Source of the DNA: Streptomyces musisoli
GTDB lineage: Bacteria > Actinomycetota > Actinomycetes > Streptomycetales > Streptomycetaceae
DNA: 64,000 bases
Direction: 5' to 3'
Assembly: GCF_016741855.1 (NCBI RefSeq)
Contig: NZ_JAERRH010000013.1
Span: 124,001-188,000 of the forward strand
Each line of letters starts with the position of its first letter. The stretch's first letter is position 1. The notes under the pieces are model-generated. The model ran no database searches, had not been told where the DNA came from, and saw only the letters and a list, made by a program, of their open reading frames with translations. Below, in pieces: positions 50,606 to 64,000 of this stretch. The position numbers and the translations under genes were made by a program.

Positions 50606-51537
50606 CCCGGACCGCGCAGAAGGCCGAGGAGTTCGAGGAGTTGCGGCCGCTGCTGTTCTCGATCGCGTACCGCATCCTGGGCAGCGTGACCGAGGCCGAG
50701 GACGCCGTCCAGGAGACCTGGCTGCGCTACGAGGCGTCCACGACGTCCCCCGTCTCGGCCAAGGCGTTCCTGTCGGCGGTGGTCACGCGCATCTCCATCA
50801 ACGTGCTGCGCTCGGCCCGGGTCCGGCGGGAGGCGTACGTCGGGCCGTGGTTCCCCGAACCGCTGCTCGCCGACCCCTACGAGGACCCGGAGCGGTCGGC
50901 GGAGCTGGCCGACTCGGTGTCCATGGCGGCCCTGCTGCTGCTCGAACGCCTCAGCCCGCTGGAACGGGCGGTGTTCGTGCTGCGGGAGGTGTTCGACTTC
51001 GGCTTCCCCGAGATCGCCTCGGCGGTGGGACGCTCGGAGGCGGCCTGCCGCCAGCTGGTGGTACGCGCCCGGCGCCACATGACCGAGGACCGGCCCCGCT
51101 TCGAGGCCGGCCGGCGCGAACGGGAGGAACTGGCCACGCGGTTCTTCGACGCCTTCCGTGAGGGGGACGTCGACGGGGTGCGGGACCTGCTTGCCGCCGA
51201 CGTACGGTTGGTCGCGGACAGCGGCGGCAAGGCCCCGCAGTGGGTCGAGGGCTTCTTCGGCGCCCACGATGTGTCCCGGGTGCTCGCCGCCCTCCTGCCG
51301 CCGTTCGCCCGGATCGGCGGCGTCGTGGAGCCCCACCAGGTGAACGGCCAGCCGGGCGCGATCTTCCGGGACCGGGACGGCAAGGTCGTCAACACCTGGA
51401 CCCTCGACATCCTCGACGGACAGATCCAGACGATCCGCACGGTGAGCAACCCCGACAAGCTCGGGCACGTGGGCCCCGTCGCGGACGCCTGGGCGGTGCT
51501 GCGGGAAACACAGCGGGCTCGCTTCGCCCCGGACTGA
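50602..51537 (+). CDS. ECF41-family RNA polymerase sigma factor
   Basis: The 311-residue protein has region 2 (LLFSIAYRILGSVTEAEDAV, then TWLRYE) and region 4 (LSPLERAVFVLREVFDF and FPEIASAVGRSEAACRQLVV) of ECF sigma factors, then a SnoaL-like C-terminal domain (about 175-290). Between regions 2 and 4 the motif GPWFPEPLL and at the C-terminus SNPDKL are ECF41 hallmarks; the fused domain replaces an anti-sigma factor and controls activity. ATG 50602 overlaps the epimerase stop (ATGA). SigJ of mycobacteria is a relative. Confidence 0.92.
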   Translation: MTRTAQKAEEFEELRPLLFSIAYRILGSVTEAEDAVQETWLRYEASTTSPVSAKAFLSAVVTRISINVLRSARVRREAYVGPWFPEPLLADPYEDPERSAELADSVSMAALLLLERLSPLERAVFVLREVFDFGFPEIASAVGRSEAACRQLVVRARRHMTEDRPRFEAGRREREELATRFFDAFREGDVDGVRDLLAADVRLVADSGGKAPQWVEGFFGAHDVSRVLAALLPPFARIGGVVEPHQVNGQPGAIFRDRDGKVVNTWTLDILDGQIQTIRTVSNPDKLGHVGPVADAWAVLRETQRARFAPD

Positions 51538-51575
51538 ACACCCACGGGGGTGCGCGGACACCCCGCCGGTTCCGC

Positions 51576-51720
51576 GCCGCTCCCGGACGACCCACCGGAA
51601 CGCCTGACACCGGCGCGGACACCCCGCCGCTCCCGGACGACCCACCGGAACGCCTGACACCGGCGCGGGCATACTGCCGGTTCCGCGCCGCTCCCGGACG
51701 ACCCACCGGAACGCCTGACA
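51576..51720. repeat. Three-copy direct repeat after the sigma gene
   Basis: A 34-bp core beginning GCCGCTCCCGGACGACC and ending CGGAACGCCTGACA occurs at 51576-51609, 51626-51659 and 51687-51720. Copies 1 and 3 share an extra upstream CCGGTTCCGC. The array begins 38 bases after the sigma-factor stop and ends 21 bases before the next gene. Confidence 0.85.
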
Positions 51721-51741
51721 ACGAGGGAACGAACAACCGCC

Positions 51742-52437
51742 ATGCGCATCACCGTCTTCGGGGCCAACGGCCCCACCGGCCGCCTGCTGACGGACCAGGC
51801 CCTCACCGCCGGGCACCGGGTCACCGCGGTGACCCGGCAGCCGGACTCCTTTCCGCTGCGGGACCGGAGACTCGACGTACTCGGCGCCGACGTGTTCGAT
51901 CCGGAGGCCGTGGACGCCGCCGTGGCGGGACGGGACGCGGTGCTGTCGACGCTCGGGGTGCCCGTGGGGAGGAAACCCGTCCGGACCTATTCGCGGGGGG
52001 TGGCCAACATCGTCGCCGCGATGCGTCGGCACCGGGTCCGCCGGCTCACCGTCGTCAGTTCGAGCGGGGTCGACCCGCACCCGTACTCCGACGGCGGCTT
52101 CCTGTTCAACCGGGTCCTCCTGCCCTATGTGACACGGGTGCTGGGCAGAACGCTGTACGACGACATGCGGCGGATGGAAACGCTGGTCCGGGCCAGCGGT
52201 CTGGACTGGACGATCGTCCGCCCGAGCGGGCTCTACCATCTGCCGTCGGCCACCGACTACTCCCTCGTGGAGGGGCACGCCGACGGCAGGTTCACCGCGC
52301 GCGTGGACCTGGCCGCGAGCATGCTGGACCTGCTCGACGACGACAGGCACCTGCGCACCACCGTCGGCGTCGTCACCACCGTGGACAACCCCACCCTGAT
52401 GCAGTGGATCCGGCGCGAAGCACTCGCCAGGAGGTGA
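51742..52437 (+). CDS. NAD(P)-binding oxidoreductase (NmrA/atypical SDR)
   Basis: The 231-residue protein starts with the Rossmann motif VFGANGPTGRLLTDQAL (residues 5-21), with a following DVFDPEAVDAAVAGRDAVLS. It resembles NAD(P)H-binding proteins of the NmrA/YwnB type. Catalytic Tyr-Lys are not apparent, so it may be a sensor or flavin reductase. ATG 51742 follows GGGAAC. It could belong to the ECF41 context by position, but I find no ECF41 promoter in front of it. The repeated 34-bp element occupies the upstream region. Confidence 0.78.
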   Translation: MRITVFGANGPTGRLLTDQALTAGHRVTAVTRQPDSFPLRDRRLDVLGADVFDPEAVDAAVAGRDAVLSTLGVPVGRKPVRTYSRGVANIVAAMRRHRVRRLTVVSSSGVDPHPYSDGGFLFNRVLLPYVTRVLGRTLYDDMRRMETLVRASGLDWTIVRPSGLYHLPSATDYSLVEGHADGRFTARVDLAASMLDLLDDDRHLRTTVGVVTTVDNPTLMQWIRREALARR

Positions 52438-52472
52438 GCCGGCCGGCCCCGACCCGCCGGGGCGCCGGCGCG

Positions 52473-52568
52473 GTGCGCTCCACCGCGTCCGGCGGGGTGC
52501 GCTCCATCGCGTCCGGCGGGGTGCGCTCCATCGCGTCCGGCGGGGTGCGCTCCACCGCGTCCGGCGGG
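52473..52568. repeat. Four exact-period 24-bp tandem units
   Basis: GTGCGCTCCAYCGCGTCCGG-type units of 24 bp (ending GCGGG) run without gaps at 52473, 52497, 52521 and 52545. Copies differ only at the C/T position. The array lies between the stops of two converging genes. Confidence 0.9.
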
Positions 52569-52575
52569 ACGCGTG

Positions 52576-53100
52576 CTATCCGTCGAGGGTGCCGGCGTCC
52601 ACGAATCCCATCCTGCGGTTCATGGCGATGGCGTTCGCGTTCGCCGGATGATGGAACGTGCGCACCCTCGGCGCTCCGTACTCCCTGGCGAAGCGCAGTC
52701 CCCAGGTCTTCATGGCGATCGCGATGCCACGGCCGCGGTAGGCGGCCCGGACGCCGGTCATCTCGTTGAACACGAAATCCTCGTGGACCGACGTGGCCGC
52801 CATGCCGATCCACACGTCCCCGTCCAGGGCGACGACGACGCCCCGCGGGTCGTAACCGGCGGACGCGAAGCGCCGTTCGGCGTACTCCTCGTACGAGTAG
52901 AACTCCCCCCGCTCGGGGATGTCCGCGGAGCACTCCTTGTTCAACTCGTACAGTGCGCGGCGGTGTTCCGGTGTGTCACCCAGCTCGGCGAGGGTGGTCA
53001 GACGAATGCCCGCCGCCTGACACCGGGTCAGATACTGCTCGAACCGGGGTGCGTCGAACGCGGCGACATCCAGTTCCAGCCTCACCCACTGATCGGTCAT
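52576..53100 (-). CDS. GNAT family N-acetyltransferase
   Basis: The 174-residue protein has the acetyl-CoA-binding GNAT core: VVVALDGDVWIGMAATSVHE, VRAAYRGRGIAIAMKTWGL (residues 118-136; the R/Q-x-x-G-x-G/A loop) and the closing ANAIAMNRRMGFVDAG. The N-terminus (VRLELDVAAFDAPRFEQYL) is typical of a broad unassigned group. Acceptor substrate unknown. ATG 53100 is used. It converges on the upstream oxidoreductase gene, with the 24-bp array between the stops. Confidence 0.83.
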   Translation of the reverse strand: MTDQWVRLELDVAAFDAPRFEQYLTRCQAAGIRLTTLAELGDTPEHRRALYELNKECSADIPERGEFYSYEEYAERRFASAGYDPRGVVVALDGDVWIGMAATSVHEDFVFNEMTGVRAAYRGRGIAIAMKTWGLRFAREYGAPRVRTFHHPANANAIAMNRRMGFVDAGTLDG

Positions 53101-53523
53101 GTTTCCCCTCCGTCGCGCGGCACCTTCGCCCCATCCTGCCGTCCGCCCGGGCGAAGGGAAAGATCACCGCGCGCCGCCGGCCCTGATGTGGTGCTCGCGC
53201 TGAAGAACGCCACCGCGGCATGCGAGGCCAGCAGCCAGCCAGCCAGCCAGCCAGCCAGCCGGCCGGCCGGTCGTCTCGCTGGCGTCGTTGAGCGCGCCGG
53301 CCCGGCGTGAGCAGAGGTTCAGCGCGCCGGGATCCTCGTCCTCGGTGAACAAGCAGGAAGCCCATCGTGCTGCCCACACCCAGTTCCCGGACCCGGGGCG
53401 CGAAAGCGGGCCAAGGTTGCGCAGCCGGATCCCGGCGACCGCCCGGCGACCGGGCCTGGTCAGCCGGCATGCCCCTGGTCCATGCTGACCCCTGCCCGCC
53501 CGGCCCTCCCGCAGGAGTCACCC
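53101..53523. other. Divergent interval with (AGCC)n repeat
   Basis: This 423-base stretch separates the GNAT gene and panE, which point away from each other. It contains AGCC repeated seven times (53233-53260) followed by GGCC copies to 53270. Short open frames exist on the minus strand because of the repeat (WLAG-rich) but look like chance. The panE ribosome binding site GCAGGAG lies at its right end. Confidence 0.55.
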
Positions 53524-54528
53524 ATGCCCAAGCCCCGCTTCGCCGTCCTCGGCGCCGGCAGCATCGGCTGCCACCTCGGCGGACACCTCGCCGCCGCCGG
53601 GTACGACGTGGCCTTCATCGGCCGGCCCGCCGCCATGGGCGTGCTGCGCGAGCGGGGGCTCACCCTCAGCACCTCCCTCCGGCCGCCCGTGCATCTCGCT
53701 CCGGACCGGCTGACGGCGGCCACCGGTCCCGAGGCAGCGGCCGGCGCCGACTATGTGCTGGTCACCGTGAAGAGCGCCGGCACCGAGGCCGCCGCCGAGG
53801 ACCTCGCCCCCCATCTCGCCCCCGGTGCCGTCGTCGTCAGCTTCCAGAACGGACTGCACAACCCCGCCACCCTGCGCGCCGTGCTCCCCGGCCACACCGT
53901 CCTGGCCGGGATGGTGCCCTACAACGTGGTGCAGTCCGAGCCGGGCATCGTGCACCAGGGCATGCCGGGCAGGCTCATGACCGAGCCCGACGACGTGCTC
54001 GGCGCCGCCTTCCGCGAGGCGGGCCTGGCCATCGAGGCCCGCACCGACATGTCCGAGGTACAGCACGCCAAGCTGCTGATGAACCTCAACAACGCGATCA
54101 ACGCCCTCTCGGGACTGCCGTTGCGCGACCAGCTCGGCCGGCGGGCGTACCGCCGCTGCCTCGCCCTCTGCCAGCGCGAGGCCCTCGCCGCCTTCCGCGC
54201 CGCCGGGATCACCCCCGCCCGCCTCGGCCCCACCGCTCCCGGCGTCACCCCGCACGTGCTGGGGCTGCCCGACGCCCTCTTCCGCCGGGTGGCGGCAGCG
54301 GCCCTGCGTATCGACGCCCACGCGCGCTCCTCGATGTGGGAGGACCTCCAGCGCTCCCGGCCCACGGAGATCGATTCACTGCAGGGCGAGATCGTCGCCC
54401 TCGCCGCCGCCCACGGACGGACCGCCCCCGCGAACGCGCGTCTCGCGGCCCTGGTGCACGAGGCGGAGTCCAGGCCCCGCACCTGGACCGGACCGGAACT
54501 CCACGCCGAACTGCGCGCGGCGCGCTGA
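53524..54528 (+). CDS. panE: 2-dehydropantoate 2-reductase family protein
   Basis: The 334-residue protein begins with the NADP-binding AVLGAGSIGCHLGGHLAAAGY (residues 7-27) and includes LVTVKSAGTE with the catalytic-type Lys near residue 79, FQNGLHNPATLR near 105, and KLLMNLNNAINAL near 182 with its conserved Lys. These are typical of ketopantoate reductase (coenzyme A biosynthesis), although many actinobacterial paralogues have other keto-acid substrates. ATG 53524 follows GCAGGAG. It stands alone in front of the polyketide synthase cluster. Confidence 0.8.
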   Translation: MPKPRFAVLGAGSIGCHLGGHLAAAGYDVAFIGRPAAMGVLRERGLTLSTSLRPPVHLAPDRLTAATGPEAAAGADYVLVTVKSAGTEAAAEDLAPHLAPGAVVVSFQNGLHNPATLRAVLPGHTVLAGMVPYNVVQSEPGIVHQGMPGRLMTEPDDVLGAAFREAGLAIEARTDMSEVQHAKLLMNLNNAINALSGLPLRDQLGRRAYRRCLALCQREALAAFRAAGITPARLGPTAPGVTPHVLGLPDALFRRVAAAALRIDAHARSSMWEDLQRSRPTEIDSLQGEIVALAAAHGRTAPANARLAALVHEAESRPRTWTGPELHAELRAAR

Positions 54529-54820
54529 ACCCCCGCGGAGGCCGCGAATCCCGAGGCCTCGGCGGCACCGGTGCTGCTTCACGGAGCGGGAAGGCATGTG
54601 GGGCCGGCTCTGTCTTGAGAGGTCAGGCCTCGGGAGCGACTACGGATCACCACATGCCGACCGGCCAGGACGCTCGGCCGTGAGAAACCGCCAAGCGTCG
54701 TACGGCGCCAGGAGGAGCGACCGTGCCCGGCCCGCCGTCGGCACATCACCCGTTCGGCTCCGTATGCGCACGCCCGTGCCGGGCACTCAGTGTGCCGGGC
54801 CTTGGGAGTGCCCTGAGTGG

Positions 54821-54860
54821 CGGATGCCGCGGCCGGTCCGGAACCCGGCCGCGGCATCCG
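54821..54860. terminator. 16-bp-arm hairpin
   Basis: Arms 54821-54836 and 54845-54860 are perfectly complementary (CGGATGCCGCGGCCGG) around an 8-base loop TCCGGAAC. Just upstream, GGGCACTC (54781-54788) can pair with GAGTGCCC (54806-54813), or CACTCAG (54784-54790) with CTGAGTG (54813-54819). It may end panE transcripts or regulate read-through. Confidence 0.75.
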
Positions 54861-54985
54861 GCGTGTCATGCCGACCACGGCGGCGCGGTCCCCCGAGCAC
54901 CGGGCGGCCGCACCCTAGCAGCAGGTCACCGGCCCCCGCCCGGCATGACGTGCCGGACGCGCGGAGAGCAACGTGGCGAGCACCC

Positions 54986-55080
54986 TCGCGAACGGCCCGT
55001 CTTACACCGTCGCGTACGGCCCGTCCTGCAGCGTCGCGAACCGCCGTCCTGCACCGTCGCGAACGGCCCGTCTGACACCG
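54986..55080. repeat. Four-copy tandem array, 24-bp period
   Basis: TCGCGAACGGCCCGTC-type units start at 54986, 55010, 55034 and 55057. The tail of each unit reads CTKACACCG or CTGCASCG. Confidence 0.75.
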
Positions 55081-55308
55081 GCCGGGACGGGCCGCCCGGC
55101 ACGGGCCCGGACGCCGTCCACCGTGTCACAGACGGCTCGTCCCCAGGGACCCCTTACCGGCCACAGGGGTCCTGGGGGCCGTAGGGGTGTCTTGCGTCAT
55201 CACCGCCTGCCTAGCCTCCGAGAACGGAGGGGAAGCGGACCGGAAACCGTCCGGAGACGATCCGCACGGCCCAGGCCCTCACTTCGATCTCGATCGGATG
55301 GCGCGCTG

Positions 55309-60902
<5,594 letters not shown>

Positions 60903-60903
<1 letters not shown>

Positions 60904-63900
60904 TGGAAGACTCGGCCACGGCCGGCAAGCTCCGCGACTACCTCAAGCGGGCCACGACCGAGCTGGAGCGCAGCCGCCGCCGCGTACGCGAGCTGGAGGA
61001 CCAGGACCGCGAGCCCGTCGCCATCATCGGCATGGGCTGCCGCTACCCCGGCGGGGTGCGCACGCCCGAGGACCTGTGGCGCGTCGTCGACGAGGGCATC
61101 GACGTCGTCACCGAGTTCCCCACCGACCGCGGCTGGGACGTCGAGGCGATCTACGACCCCGAGCCCGGCGCCCCCGGCAAGACCTACGTACGCCACGGCG
61201 GCTTCCTGCACGACGCCGCCGAGTGCGATCCCGCGTTCTTCGGCATCAGCCCCAAGGACGCGCCCGGCACCGACCCGCAGCAGCGGCTGCTGCTGGAGGT
61301 CACCTGGGAGGCCTTCGAGCGGGCCGGCATCGACCCCACCACCATGAAGGGCACCCCGACCGGTGTCTTCGTCGGCCTGATGCACCACGACTACATCGGC
61401 GGCACCATCTCCGGCAGCATCGTCTCCGGCCGCATCGCCTACACCCTCGGTCTGGAGGGTCCCGCGGTCACCATGGACACGGCCTGTTCCTCCTCCCTGG
61501 TGGCGCTGCACTCGGCCATCCAGTCGCTGCGCAAGGGCGAGTGCTCCCTGGCGCTCGCGGGCGGCGCCGCCGTCATGGCCAGCCCCGAGATGTTCGTCGA
61601 GTTCAGCGAGCGCCGCGCACTGTCCCCCGACGGCCGCTGTCACTCCTTCTCCGACGACGCCGCGGGCGCCGCCTGGGCCGAGGGCGCCGGCATGCTGCTC
61701 GTCGAGCGGCTGTCCGACGCGCTGCGCAACGGCCACGAGGTGCTCGCCGTCGTCCGCGGCTCGGCCGTCAACCAGGACGGTGCCTCCAACGGCCTCACCG
61801 CGCCCAGCGGCCCCGCCCAGATCCGGGTGATCCAGCAGGCCCTCGCCGACGCGCGGCTCGCCCCGCACCACATCGACGCCGTCGAGGCGCACGGCACCGG
61901 CACCACCCTCGGCGACCCCATCGAGGCCCAGGCCGTCATCGCCGCCTACGGTCAGGACCGGCCCGGGAACCGGCCGATCTGGCTCGGCTCCATCAAGTCC
62001 AACATGGGCCACCCGCAGGCCGCGGCCGGCGTCGGCGCCGTCATCAAGATGGTCATGGCGATGCGCCACGGCACCCTGCCCCGCACCCTGCACGTCGAGA
62101 AGCCCTCCACCGCCGTCGACTGGAGCGCGGGCGACGTCCGGCTGCTCACCGAGGCCCAGCCCTGGGACACCCCCGACGGCCGCCCGCGGCGCGCCGGCGT
62201 GTCCTCCTTCGGTATCTCCGGCACCAACGCCCACACCGTCCTGGAGCAGGCGCCGCCCACCGAGACCGGCACGGCCGCACCGGAGCGCGCCGCGCTGCCC
62301 GTCCTGCCGTGGGTGCTGTCCGGCAAGGGCTCCGACGCCGTCCGGCGCCAGGCGGAACGGCTCCTCGCCGTCGCCGGCGACCTCGACCCGTACGACGTGG
62401 GCCACTCGCTGGCCACCACGCGCGCCCTGTTCCCCCACCGCGCCGCCGTCACCGGCCGCGACCGCGACGAACTGCTGGCCGCCCTGCGCACCGTCGCCGA
62501 CGGCAGCCAGGCCGCCGTGGCGGCCCCCGAACCGGGCCGGCTCGGCATGCTGTTCTCCGGCCAGGGCTCCCAGCGGCCCGGCATGGGCCGCACCCTGCAC
62601 GCCGCGTTCCCGGTGTTCGCCGCCGCCTTCGACAAGATCTGCGCCGCCTTCGACGCACACCTGGACCGTCCGCTGCGCGAGGTGATGTTCGACGAGGACG
62701 CCGACCCAGCCACCGCGCCGCTGAACCAGACCCTGTACACGCAGGCGGCCCTGTTCACCTTCGAGACCGCCCTGTACCGGCTGCTGGAGCACTGGGGTGT
62801 CCGCCCGGACCTGCTCGCCGGACACTCCATCGGCGAGATCGTCGCCGCGCACGCCGCCGGAGTCCTGGATCTGGACGACGCGGTCGCCCTGGTCGCCGCC
62901 CGCGGCCGGCTGATGCAGGAACTGCCCGCGGGCGGCGCGATGGTGTCACTGCGGGCCGCCGAGGCGGAGGTCGTGCCGCTGCTCACCGACGGCGTCGACA
63001 TCGCCGCGGTCAACGGCCCGCACGCGGTGGTGATCTCCGGCGACGAGGACGCCGTCCTCGCCGTCGCCGCCCAGGTGGAGAAGACGACCCGGCTGAAGGT
63101 GTCGCACGCCTTCCACTCCCGCCGCATGGACCCCATGCTCGACGCGTTCCGCGAGGTGCTGGCGGGCCTCACCTTCCACGAGCCCGCCCTGCCGGTGATC
63201 TCCAACGTCACCGGGCGCCCGGCCGGCGAACTCACCTCGCCCGACTACTGGGTACGGCACGTCCGCGAGGCCGTCCGCTTCCACGACGGGCTCACCGCGC
63301 TGGCCGCCGAGGGCGCCACCCGCTTCCTGGAGGTCGGCCCCGACTCGGTCCTCACCAACCTGGCGCAGGACGTCGTCCCCGACGTCATCGGCACCCAGCG
63401 CCGCGACCGTGCCGAGGACGCCGCCCTCGTCGAGGCCCTCTGCCGCCTCCACCTGACCGGCACCGGCCCCGACTGGACCGCCGTGTTCGCCGGGGGCCGC
63501 AAGGTCGACCTGCCCACCTACCCGTTCCGCCGCGACCGGCACTGGGCGGACGCCCCCATCCTTCAGGCCGAGCGCTCCGCGGCGGCCCGCGCGGGCGGTG
63601 ACGCCGCCGACCCGTTCTGGGAGCTGGTCCGGGACCAGGACGTGACCGCCGTCGCCGCCACGCTCGGCGTCACCGACGAGACGTCCGTCGCCGCCGTCGT
63701 ACCGGCCCTCGCGGCCTGGCACGAGCAGCGGCAGGCCCACGCCACCGCCGACGGCTGGCGTCACCGCGTCGCCTGGGAGCCGCTGGCGCCCGCCGCCACC
63801 CCGGCGCTCGGCGGCCACTGGCTCGCCGTCGTCCCGGCCAGCGACGACCCGTGGACCACCGACGTCCTGACCGGCCTCGGCGACCGGGGGCTGCGCGTCG

Positions 63901-64000
63901 ACACCCTCACGGTGCCCGAGGCCGCCGGCCGCGCCGAGCTGGCCGCCCTGCTCGCCGGCCGGGACGGCGTCGACGGCGTCCTGTCCCTGCTGGCACCCGG
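60903..64000 (+). CDS. Type I polyketide synthase, partial: KS-AT-KR...
   Basis: The gene runs past the end of the window; 1032 codons are visible. The ATG at 60903 overlaps the TGA of the upstream PKS (TGATG). An N-terminal docking helix (KLRDYLKRATTELERSRRRV, starting near residue 9) should match the docking tail of the upstream protein. KS: Cys195 (DTACSSS), EAHGTGT, KSNMGH. AT: Ser642 (GHSIGE) and HAFH at 735-738, malonyl-specific. After the AT linker comes WRHRVAWEPL, the start of the KR structural subdomain, so this module has no DH. The remaining KR, ACP and any later modules are outside. The KS has PKDAPGTDPQQR where PREALAMDPQQR is usual. Confidence 0.9.

Larger units (their letters stand above)
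54529..55308. other. Long leader region before the polyketide synthase genes
   Basis: I find no convincing gene in these 780 bases. They contain a strong hairpin at 54821-54860, alternative pairings just before it, and a four-copy 24-bp array at 54986-55080. TGTCACA occurs at 55124 but without the matching -10. The PKS promoter is probably between 55100 and 55300. Confidence 0.5.

Noticed and set aside
53164..53379. 71-codon minus-strand frame through the AGCC repeat
   Set aside because: The Trp/Leu/Ala-rich part is only the translation of the tetranucleotide repeat.
54765..54880. Short leader peptide (MRTPVPGTQCAGPW...) before the PKS hairpin
   Set aside because: No ribosome binding site that fits and no regulatory codon run; kept only as part of the gene-free interval.
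55124..55150. TGTCACA at 55124 as a third ECF41 promoter before the PKS
   Set aside because: No CGTC or TGTC lies 16-17 bases downstream.

Overview
This is a high-GC actinomycete chromosome segment, almost certainly Streptomyces. Coding bases are strongly G/C at third positions, GTG and TTG starts and ATGA/GTGA overlaps are frequent, and the gene families are typical of the genus (group 1h hydrogenase, ECF41 sigma factor, modular type I polyketide synthase). I see no tRNA, rRNA, CRISPR array, transposase or phage gene.

Layout. 1-6.1 kb: PP2C/GAF phosphatase, MOSC protein, FUSC and AI-2E family membrane proteins, a DUF2267 protein and a DUF1360 protein, with two degenerate 22-bp tandem arrays around the DUF2267 gene. 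6.2-13.1 kb: FAD monooxygenase behind an AT-rich palindrome; a two-gene unit of a large P-loop NTPase and a membrane-anchored type I periplasmic-binding-fold protein (13 codon-scale bases apart, function unknown); a hypothetical protein; a small iron-permease-like protein. 13.1-27.7 kb: a complete [NiFe]-hydrogenase locus. The plus-strand operon hypX-protease-hypB-hypF-hypC-hypD-hypE makes and inserts the Ni-Fe(CN)2CO cofactor. The converging minus-strand set carries a conserved 500-aa protein, the small and large subunits (hhyS, hhyL, high-affinity group 1h signatures), a NifU-like protein, a DUF5947 protein, two small proteins (68 and 63 aa) and hypA. The two arms meet at a perfect 15-bp-arm hairpin. 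Together they should allow oxidation of trace H2 during starvation or sporulation.

28-44 kb: mixed housekeeping/accessory genes: a membrane protein, SRPBCC protein, free-standing LuxR-type HTH, exported class A beta-lactamase-like protein, YraQ-type permease with its TIGR03943 partner, YihY, an SDR, a NarL-type response regulator coupled to an unusual kinase/pseudokinase fusion, a CPBP protease, a chloramphenicol phosphotransferase-like kinase and a beta-hydroxyacid dehydrogenase. 44-54.5 kb: small regulatory units, each with a visible operator or promoter: ArsR regulator divergent from a quinone oxidoreductase; histone-like lysine-rich protein; a MerR regulator fused to a PrxQ-type peroxiredoxin behind a classic 20-bp-spacer MerR promoter; an ECF41 sigma factor co-transcribed with an epimerase, with two promoters matching the ECF41 consensus; NUDIX, GNAT, DinB and panE genes.

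54.5-64 kb: the start of a modular type I PKS cluster that runs off the window. Gene 1 is one module KS-AT(malonyl)-DH-KR-ACP with docking ends; gene 2 begins KS-AT(malonyl)-KR. Gene 1 contains an in-frame 18-bp minisatellite inside the KR structural subdomain.

A recurring oddity is the number of unrelated short tandem arrays (periods 18, 22, 24, 26 and about 50 bp) in intergenic regions and once inside a gene. The best candidates for undescribed biology are the NTPase/binding-protein pair, the MerR-PrxQ fusion, the ECF41 mini-regulon, and the uncharacterised small and 500-aa proteins of the hydrogenase locus.
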